Origin: CANHVK01 sp046304235
Lineage (GTDB): Bacteria > Bacteroidota > Bacteroidia > Flavobacteriales_D > Crocinitomicaceae
Direction of reading: 5' to 3'
DNA length: 5,697 bases
NCBI GenBank assembly: GCA_046304235.1
Contig: JBKCEW010000120.1
Coordinates: 1 to 5,697, forward strand
Below the pieces are notes generated by a model. That model worked only from the letters and a program-made list of their open reading frames with translations. It ran no database searches and was not told where the DNA came from. Position numbers and translations under genes: made by a program. The first letter of the stretch is position 1, and every line of letters begins with the position of its first letter. Positions 1-4,070 of the stretch are shown piece by piece.

Positions 1-487
1 CATCTGTTGGTGAACCAATATTGAAATCAAAACGATTAAACGAAAAAGTAGATTTTACTACTCCTTTCTTTTTACCATCAGGTGTGAAAGTAAAAGGGAT
101 TTTCATTTTGCGTTTTACACCGTGCATATTCATTTCTCCCAATACATTGTAATTCTCACCTGATTTTTCGAAGGCGGTTGAGTTAAAATCGATGCTTGGA
201 AACGCTTTGGAATCTAACCAATCCTTGTTTTGAATATGACCGTTTTGCATTTTGTTTCCTGTATTCACCGACAATGGATCAACTGATAAGTTAAATCGAT
301 TATTCTCTAATTGAATTGGATTAAAAATCACTTCTCCCTTAAAAGTTAGAAATTCTCCTCCAACAGATTTATTAAAGAATTTAACCGCATATTTTTTATC
401 AATTTTCCAGGCGATATTCTCACTCGGAGAAAAAGCAAACGCTACCCATAAAATAGATAGCGTTACTAAAGAAAAAAATCTTTTCAT
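1..487 (-). CDS. YceI-family periplasmic protein, second of a tandem pair (C-terminus cut by window edge)
   Basis: My translation of the reverse strand gives 162 codons from ATG at 487-485 with no stop before the left edge. The protein starts with a Sec-type signal (MKRFFSLVTLSILWVAFAF) and then shows the YceI plan. There is an early W-K-I-D strand, a central GHIQNKDWLDSKAFPSIDF segment matching the family's 'H-L-x-x-x-x-F-x-x-x-x-x-P-x-x-x-F' region, a MHGVKRKMKIPF strand, and NRFDFNIG near the end. YceI proteins are lipocalin-like barrels that bind polyisoprenoids in the periplasm; the ligand here is not known. With a usual length of about 190 residues, roughly 25-30 residues are probably missing. 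The start lies one base after the stop of the upstream YceI gene, so the two are almost certainly cotranscribed. The family call is firm, the role is inferred only from the family. Confidence 0.85.
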   Translation of the reverse strand, partial: MKRFFSLVTLSILWVAFAFSPSENIAWKIDKKYAVKFFNKSVGGEFLTFKGEVIFNPIQLENNRFNLSVDPLSVNTGNKMQNGHIQNKDWLDSKAFPSIDFNSTAFEKSGENYNVLGEMNMHGVKRKMKIPFTFTPDGKKKGVVKSTFSFNRFDFNIGSPTD

Positions 488-488
488 A

Positions 489-1067
489 TTAGTTTTTTGC
501 AAATTCTGTTGTTGCGTTGATCGTAACGATATCACTTGCTACCATGTCTGGTAAATCTTTACCTACATTAAAATCTTTACGGTTGATTTTTCCTGTTAAT
601 TTAAACCCAGCAACATTTTTCTTAGACATTGGGTGAACCAAAGAACCATTAAAAGTCGCATCTAGAGTAACAGGTTTAGTAATTCCGTGTAATGTTAAAT
701 CACCTTTCACTTCAAGATTTTTACCTCCTTTACTTGTAACTGAAGTACTTTTGAATGTAAATTTTGGTGTTGCAGCTGCATCCATCATATCTGCTGCTTT
801 CAAGTGACCATCTAATCCATCAAAACCAGTACTTACACTTGCTACATCTCCTGATAATTCAAACTGTGCATCCGAAAAATCTTCTTTGGAAGCAGTTACT
901 TTTGCTTCGTATTTAGTAAAATACCCGATTACTTCGTTAATTCCTAAATGTGTAATTCCAAAACCTACTCTTGTATGAACTGGATCAATAGTCCAAGTTG
1001 CTGTTTCAGATGATTTAAAAGAGAAAAGAGCTAATGCCAACCCTAAAACTAATGTTACTTTTTTCAT
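489..1067 (-). CDS. YceI-family polyisoprenoid-binding-like periplasmic protein
   Basis: A complete 192-residue protein, the normal length for the family. Residues 1-20 (MKKVTLVLGLALALFSF and following) form a Sec signal peptide, so the product should be periplasmic. The mature part carries clear YceI hallmarks: W-T-I-D-P-V-H-T-R-V-G-F-G-I-T-H-L-G at about 25-42, GHLKAADMMDAAATPKFTF around 87-105, LTLHGITKPVTL around 124-135, and INRKDFNVG around 161-169, ending VASDIVTINATTEF. These match the lipocalin-like barrel that binds isoprenoid lipids. A secreted stress-related role is sometimes proposed but cannot be read from the sequence. It is the first gene of a two-gene unit with the YceI paralogue starting at 487. 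It is preceded by its own predicted promoter and a palindrome, so it is probably regulated separately from the recF cluster upstream. No Shine-Dalgarno is visible, as expected for Bacteroidota. Confidence 0.93.
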   Translation of the reverse strand: MKKVTLVLGLALALFSFKSSETATWTIDPVHTRVGFGITHLGINEVIGYFTKYEAKVTASKEDFSDAQFELSGDVASVSTGFDGLDGHLKAADMMDAAATPKFTFKSTSVTSKGGKNLEVKGDLTLHGITKPVTLDATFNGSLVHPMSKKNVAGFKLTGKINRKDFNVGKDLPDMVASDIVTINATTEFAKN

Positions 1068-1081
1068 AATTATTTTAATTT

Positions 1082-1097
1082 ATTTACCTTGGTAAAT
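1082..1097. promoter_or_regulatory. 16-bp palindrome, candidate operator for the YceI pair
   Basis: The sequence ATTTACCTTGGTAAAT is a perfect inverted repeat of 7 bp arms around a 2-base centre. It lies 15 bases before the YceI start codon (ATG at 1067-1065) and about 20 bases downstream of the predicted -7 element. A dimeric repressor binding here would block transcription just after initiation. The size and symmetry suit a winged-helix regulator such as a MarR- or HxlR-type protein, but no regulator gene is in the window, so this assignment is inference. It could also be a small hairpin in the 5' leader. Confidence 0.4.
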
Positions 1098-1118
1098 TTA
1101 TGGTTATTTTTTGAATTA

Positions 1119-1147
1119 CAAAGTAAGAATCTAAATATTTTAACAAA
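1119..1147 (-). promoter_or_regulatory. Predicted Bacteroidota-type promoter for the YceI pair
   Basis: Read on the minus strand, TTTG (1147-1144) is followed after exactly 17 bases by TTACTTTG (1126-1119). The Flavobacterium consensus recognised by the unusual primary sigma factor is TTG/TTTG, 17-23 bases, then TAnnTTTG. The -7 element therefore has one mismatch (T for A at position 2) and the spacing is allowed. The predicted transcription start near 1113-1116 leaves a leader of about 45-50 bases that contains the 16-bp palindrome. This separates the YceI genes from the recF cluster, although read-through is possible since no terminator is visible after the DUF721 gene. Confidence 0.6.
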
Positions 1148-1150
1148 AAT

Positions 1151-1453
1151 TTAAGAAAACCAAACGTCGTTTATAATTTGAGACCCCGCATATTCATTCA
1201 CACGCTGGATAATCACTCCTTTTCCATATTTTAATTCTTCACGCATAATAGAAGAGTCGATTTGGAGAAAAAGAATTTTATTTTTGATGTATATTTGTTT
1301 TGTTCTTAGAAACACTGCTCTTCCCATCATTTCTTCCCACTTGGAAATAACATCAAACTCTTTCATTTTACCGTCTAATTGATATGCTTTGAGTAACTTA
1401 TCAATTAAATCACCTAATGGTTGTTCACCAGAACTACGTTTTTTCTCATCCAT
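1151..1453 (-). CDS. DUF721 / DciA-like protein, candidate replicative helicase loader
   Basis: A 100-residue protein of the DUF721 (DciA) family. The family pattern is visible. A helical N-terminal part holds LGDLIDKLLKAYQLDGK (about 14-30). It is followed by W-E-E-M-M-G-R-A-V (39-47) with a downstream R-T-K-Q-I-Y-I-K-N-K-I-L-F-L-Q-I strand pair. Next come D-S-S-I-M-R-E-E-L-K-Y (66-76) and a closing N-E-Y-A-G-S-Q-I-I-N-D-V-W-F. DciA is known in other bacteria as the factor that helps the replicative helicase DnaB onto DNA where DnaC/DnaI-type loaders are absent. That role is inferred here from family membership. The short single-domain form is typical of Bacteroidota. Its start codon overlaps the last 8 bases of recF, which suggests translational coupling and supports a replication or repair function. 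Confidence 0.85.
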   Translation of the reverse strand: MDEKKRSSGEQPLGDLIDKLLKAYQLDGKMKEFDVISKWEEMMGRAVFLRTKQIYIKNKILFLQIDSSIMREELKYGKGVIIQRVNEYAGSQIINDVWFS

Positions 1454-2555
1454 TTATTTCGTTCACTTTTATCGTTTCTAAATCAAACAATTGAAAATCA
1501 GCTTCAATTGAATTAAAAATGGATTCTACCCTACTCTTATCTGTATCTGTCACTAACACTTGCCCAAAAACATTATCAGACACCAACTGCATTAACTTCG
1601 TAACACGTTGGTTATCCAATTTATCAAATATGTCATCCAATAATAAAATCGGTTTTTGATTTAACTTTTTGGTTAACCAATCAAATTGTGCTAATCTCAA
1701 TGCAATTACAAAAGATTTTTGTTGTCCTTGTGAACCAAATTTCTTGATTGGTAATTCATTGATGCTAAACAAAAAATCATCTTTATGTATTCCGGATGTA
1801 GTATGCGTTGCAAAAGCATCTTTACGTTGATTTAATTCTAATAATTTCTCAAAAGTTTCTTCGTTCAATTGAGATCGATATTCAACTTGTACATTTTCGG
1901 AATCTTTTCCTATGTAAGTGTAATAGTACTGAAATGTTGGAATAAAATCTTCAAGAAAAGCAAGTCTTTCTTTATGTATTTGATTTCCATAATGAACTAA
2001 TTGCTCATCCCAAACCTCCATACTCTCACGCTCAAAAAATCCGTTTTCGTAAAATTTCTTTAGCAACATATTTCGTTGATCTAGTACTTTGTTATAGCGC
2101 ATCAAAATATCTAAATATGAATGGTTGTATTGAGAAATAATACCATCTATCCATTTTCTACGTAACTCACTTCCTTCAGAAATCAAATCACGGTCGTAAG
2201 GTGAAATCATCACTGAAGGGAATTGTCCTATATGATCGGCTAATTTTTCGTAAGTAGTTTTGTTTCTTTTGAAAATCTTCTTCTCCCCTGCTTTTACCCC
2301 GCAATAAATGTCAACATCTTTACCGTCCATATCCCAAGCACCTTGAATCACAAAAAAACGTTCGCCAAAACGAATATTCTGTTTGTCGATTGGATTCAAG
2401 TACGATTTACACATACTCAAGTAATGGACCGCATCTAACACATTGGTTTTCCCGATTCCGTTATACCCAACAAAACAAGTGATTCCTTTTGAGAACTCAA
2501 AAGAAACCTCATCGTAATTTTTAAAATTGATTAATGATATTTGTTTTAAATACAT
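1446..2555 (-). CDS. recF: RecF, DNA replication/repair ATPase
   Basis: A complete RecF of 369 residues, the normal family length. RecF is an SMC/ABC-like ATPase that binds gapped or stalled-fork DNA and, with RecO and RecR, helps load RecA. Visible motifs: N-terminal YLKQISLINFKNY typical of RecF, Walker A GYNGIGKT (residues 30-37), the ABC signature FGSQGQQKSF (from about 273), Walker B ILLLDDIF with D-loop DKLD (about 303-314), and the H-loop region LVTDTD. I place the start at ATG 2555-2553. A longer version would need TTG at 2567 and would overlap the upstream gene, whereas the ATG follows that gene's TAA by one base and gives the usual MYLK-type N-terminus. The 3' end overlaps the DUF721 gene by 8 bases. 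No motif is missing, so it should be active. Confidence 0.97.
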   Translation of the reverse strand: MYLKQISLINFKNYDEVSFEFSKGITCFVGYNGIGKTNVLDAVHYLSMCKSYLNPIDKQNIRFGERFFVIQGAWDMDGKDVDIYCGVKAGEKKIFKRNKTTYEKLADHIGQFPSVMISPYDRDLISEGSELRRKWIDGIISQYNHSYLDILMRYNKVLDQRNMLLKKFYENGFFERESMEVWDEQLVHYGNQIHKERLAFLEDFIPTFQYYYTYIGKDSENVQVEYRSQLNEETFEKLLELNQRKDAFATHTTSGIHKDDFLFSINELPIKKFGSQGQQKSFVIALRLAQFDWLTKKLNQKPILLLDDIFDKLDNQRVTKLMQLVSDNVFGQVLVTDTDKSRVESIFNSIEADFQLFDLETIKVNEING

Positions 2556-2556
2556 A

Positions 2557-2892
2557 TTAATCAACAAAATCTGCCTTTAAGTCGCTTTTTTCCAAATCCA
2601 TTACCATTGAACCGTAATCGAATTCAAACCATTCTAAAAACAATTCAAAACTTACTTTTTCTGGCCAAAGATTATTCTCTTCGGTAATTGCTGAAAGTTC
2701 GTTAGCAAATATCTTTTTGTAATTCTTTTCCAAAACTGGAATTAAGTCATAAAAATCTTCTTCTACAAGGTAAACGTTTGATTCTACATCATCTGATTCG
2801 GCAAAAGAAACATCTTCTTGCAATGGGTTTGCCCAATCCCAAAATGCTTGTTTAGGTCTAACTGTTAAATAACTTCTATTAACTAATTTCAT
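2557..2892 (-). CDS. Conserved-looking acidic protein of unknown function, cotranscribed with recF
   Basis: A 111-residue protein with no signal peptide or membrane segment, so it is likely cytoplasmic. I do not recognise a named domain. It begins KLVNRSYLTVRPKQAFWDWAN, which looks like a beta strand followed by a helix with exposed aromatics. The middle is acidic (ESDDVESNVYLVEEDFYD, about 32-49), followed by a likely helix PVLEKNYKKIFANELSAI. The C-terminal part is rich in W, F, E and D (NNLWPEKVSFELFLEWFEF, then DYGSMVMDLEKSDLKADFVD). I recall similar short proteins in other Bacteroidota genomes, but no function is known to me. Its TAA is separated from the recF ATG by one base (TAATATG), and it starts 12 bases after the lipoprotein gene. 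The tight link to recF and the DciA-like gene makes a role near replication or repair possible but unproven. Confidence 0.8.
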   Translation of the reverse strand: MKLVNRSYLTVRPKQAFWDWANPLQEDVSFAESDDVESNVYLVEEDFYDLIPVLEKNYKKIFANELSAITEENNLWPEKVSFELFLEWFEFDYGSMVMDLEKSDLKADFVD

Positions 2893-2904
2893 TTTATTGT
2901 GTAT

Positions 2905-3534
2905 TTATTTATCTATTGGATATAATGGACATTTTGTAGTATCTGTAATACAATCTATCCAAGTTGTTTTTTTAAAAGGTTGTTGATAAACAATATATTT
3001 CCAGTGTTTACCAAATCCACAATTTGTCAATTTATGAATGTAGTGTATAGGTTTAAAGGTACTACCAAATTCAAGGAATACAATACTTTTATCTTGTAAA
3101 AGTAAAATAAACCCGTTTTTAGAAACCTTTAATTCATCTCCTACCAACAAACTAACTTTTCGTTCACCTAATTGGTCTAACCAATTAAAGAATGCTTGTG
3201 TCGCTTTAATTGAATCTGTCCATTTCCAATGTTTATATGAAATTAAACTAGGATCATGACAAAGCACTTTATCTGATTTTGTTGGATGAAATCTTTCAGG
3301 AAATGCAAAAACACTATCTAATTCAACTTTACTTTTATCCAAATGTAAGCTATCACATAATCTGTTTACAAAAAAACTAAGCGGTTTATTTTGAATCAAT
3401 GAATCTAAAGTATCCTTTTTTTCATACTTCGCTTTAGCACCTGAAACCAAATCATCTAATCGAACGACTTTTTCTTGCTTATTGGTACAAGAAAATAATA
3501 TCGTAATAAAGCATAAACTGACATAAAATTTCAT
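2905..3534 (-). CDS. Predicted lipoprotein of unknown function
   Basis: A 209-residue protein starting at ATG 3534-3532. Residues 1-16 (MKFYVSLCFITILFSC) form a short lipoprotein signal peptide with lipobox L-F-S-C, so Cys16 should be lipidated and the protein anchored in the cell envelope. The frame remains open upstream to 3603. However, that extension would start inside the terminator hairpin and read through the promoter, and it lacks the proper signal at its N-terminus, so I reject it. The mature part has no family I recognise. It is lysine- and aspartate-rich, with several Trp (KHWKW, NWLD, KHWKY) and five further cysteines (about 60, 92, 172, 195, 202) that could form disulfides. The C-terminal half looks beta-rich (VSKNGFILLLQDKSIVFLEF). 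It is the first gene of the recF cluster, although an envelope protein has no obvious functional link with RecF. Confidence 0.78.
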   Translation of the reverse strand: MKFYVSLCFITILFSCTNKQEKVVRLDDLVSGAKAKYEKKDTLDSLIQNKPLSFFVNRLCDSLHLDKSKVELDSVFAFPERFHPTKSDKVLCHDPSLISYKHWKWTDSIKATQAFFNWLDQLGERKVSLLVGDELKVSKNGFILLLQDKSIVFLEFGSTFKPIHYIHKLTNCGFGKHWKYIVYQQPFKKTTWIDCITDTTKCPLYPIDK

Positions 3535-3538
3535 TCTA

Positions 3539-3570
3539 CAAAGGTAAGAAGCATTCACAACAATACATAA
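3539..3570 (-). promoter_or_regulatory. Predicted promoter of the lipoprotein-recF cluster, possibly leaderless
   Basis: On the minus strand TACCTTTG (3546-3539) is a perfect match to the TAnnTTTG -7 consensus of Bacteroidota. The -33 element is weak: TTATG at 3570-3566 with 19-base spacing has one mismatch to TTTG, while the closer TTG triplets are too near. Initiation should fall within about 3-6 bases downstream of the -7 box, which coincides with the start codon at 3534. The transcript would therefore have no or almost no 5' leader. The promoter begins directly at the T-tract of the upstream terminator. Confidence 0.6.
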
Positions 3571-3595
3571 AAAAAGCCAGACATTCCGTCTGGCT
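3568..3595 (-). terminator. Rho-independent terminator after the small membrane protein gene
   Basis: Read on the minus strand, AGCCAGAC (3595-3588), a 5-base loop GGAAT, and GTCTGGCT (3582-3575) form a perfect 8-bp GC-rich stem. It is followed at once by six T (3574-3569). This is the textbook intrinsic terminator form, oriented for the gene at 3640-3924, whose stop lies about 45 bases upstream. The plus-strand side has no T-tract after the stem, so it acts for minus-strand transcription only. Confidence 0.92.
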
Positions 3596-3639
3596 CTTCC
3601 CACTTAAAAATCAAACCACTCAAACGTGATCTATGAAAT

Positions 3640-3924
3640 TTACTTAACTAATAAGAAGTATAGAATCAATATGGTATCTATACTTACTGATAAAATTGCT
3701 CCCCTCCAAATCCATTTCATCGGTGCCACCGCGAGCAATAAACTTAACGTAGTCATTGTTGGAACAACTACTAAAATCAATGTGGGAATATATTTAATAG
3801 CACCTAAACCAACTGCTACCCCACCAAAACATCCTACAACTAGTAATATGATACTAATCAAACCAAAACGGTTAAACTCGGACTCTTTTATAAAATTTGC
3901 TTCAAGATAATTTGTTGTACTCAT
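3640..3924 (-). CDS. Small three-helix integral membrane protein of unknown function
   Basis: A 94-residue protein with a short hydrophilic N-terminus (MSTTNYLEANFIKESEFNRF) and three hydrophobic segments at about 20-43, 46-68 and 72-93. It fills the membrane with short loops (I-K-Y-I-P between 1 and 2; P-M-K-W-I-W-R-G between 2 and 3). The KWIWR loop is positively charged and likely cytoplasmic, which would put the N-terminus outside and the C-terminus outside or at the membrane surface; this topology is inference. There is a conspicuous glycine-rich patch in helix 1 (GCFGGVAVGLG), suited to tight helix packing. I do not recognise a family. It appears to be a single-gene transcription unit, with a weak promoter-like box upstream and a strong terminator downstream. 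An overlapping plus-strand frame at 3626-3910 is an antisense shadow; the membrane pattern and the matching terminator favour this strand. Confidence 0.72.
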   Translation of the reverse strand: MSTTNYLEANFIKESEFNRFGLISIILLVVGCFGGVAVGLGAIKYIPTLILVVVPTMTTLSLLLAVAPMKWIWRGAILSVSIDTILILYFLLVK

Positions 3925-3945
3925 AATTCGTATGTTTTAATGATA

Positions 3946-3953
3946 CAAAGTTG
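3946..3953 (-). promoter_or_regulatory. Possible -7 element for the small membrane protein gene
   Basis: On the minus strand CAACTTTG matches the TAnnTTTG consensus with one mismatch (C for T). It would place the transcription start near 3940-3943, about 17 bases before the ATG at 3924. No TTG or TTTG is present at the required 17-23 bases upstream, so this is a weak call based mainly on position. Confidence 0.3.
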
Positions 3954-4025
3954 ACACAATTAGATATTTTGAAGTGTGATTGGGATTAGGTAAAAAAATG
4001 ATTTTGGTCAGGAATTGGATTGGAA

Positions 4026-4067
4026 GATTGCAGGTTGCAGATTGCTAATTGGCAGATTTTAGGTTGG
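4026..4067. repeat. Degenerate ATTGCAG-type tandem repeat in the intergenic region
   Basis: About six imperfect 7-8-base units follow one another: GATTGCAG, GTTGCAG, ATTGCTA, ATTGGCAG, ATTTTAG, GTTGG. The preceding bases (ATTGGATTGG, 4015-4024) continue the same flavour. Such low-complexity ATTGCAG-like runs occur between genes in flavobacterial genomes, to my recollection; their function is unknown. The run begins on the minus strand four bases after the stop codon of the aspartic protease gene. It is not a CRISPR, because the units are too short and have no spacers. The rest of the 3925-4070 intergenic region shows no gene. Confidence 0.6.
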
Positions 4068-4070
4068 ATA

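Noticed and set aside
2556..2567. TTG start for recF giving four extra residues
   Set aside because: It would overlap the upstream gene's stop. The ATG at 2555 yields the typical RecF N-terminus and follows the stop by one base.
3535..3603. Longer start for the lipoprotein, 23 residues upstream
   Set aside because: The extension begins inside the terminator hairpin and covers the -7 promoter box. The internal Met at 3534 gives a proper lipoprotein signal peptide with a Cys at position 16.
3626..3910. Plus-strand open frame of 94 codons opposite the small membrane protein gene
   Set aside because: It is antisense to a frame with a clean three-helix membrane pattern, and the terminator at 3568-3595 has the T-tract for the minus strand. 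No plus-strand promoter or homology is apparent.
3992..4015. Run of seven T on the minus strand (3998-3992) as a possible terminator for the aspartic protease gene
   Set aside because: The only preceding dyad is about three base pairs (TGA...TCA), too weak for an intrinsic terminator.
4026..4067. Possible CRISPR-like array
   Set aside because: Units are 7-8 bases, imperfect and contiguous without spacers.
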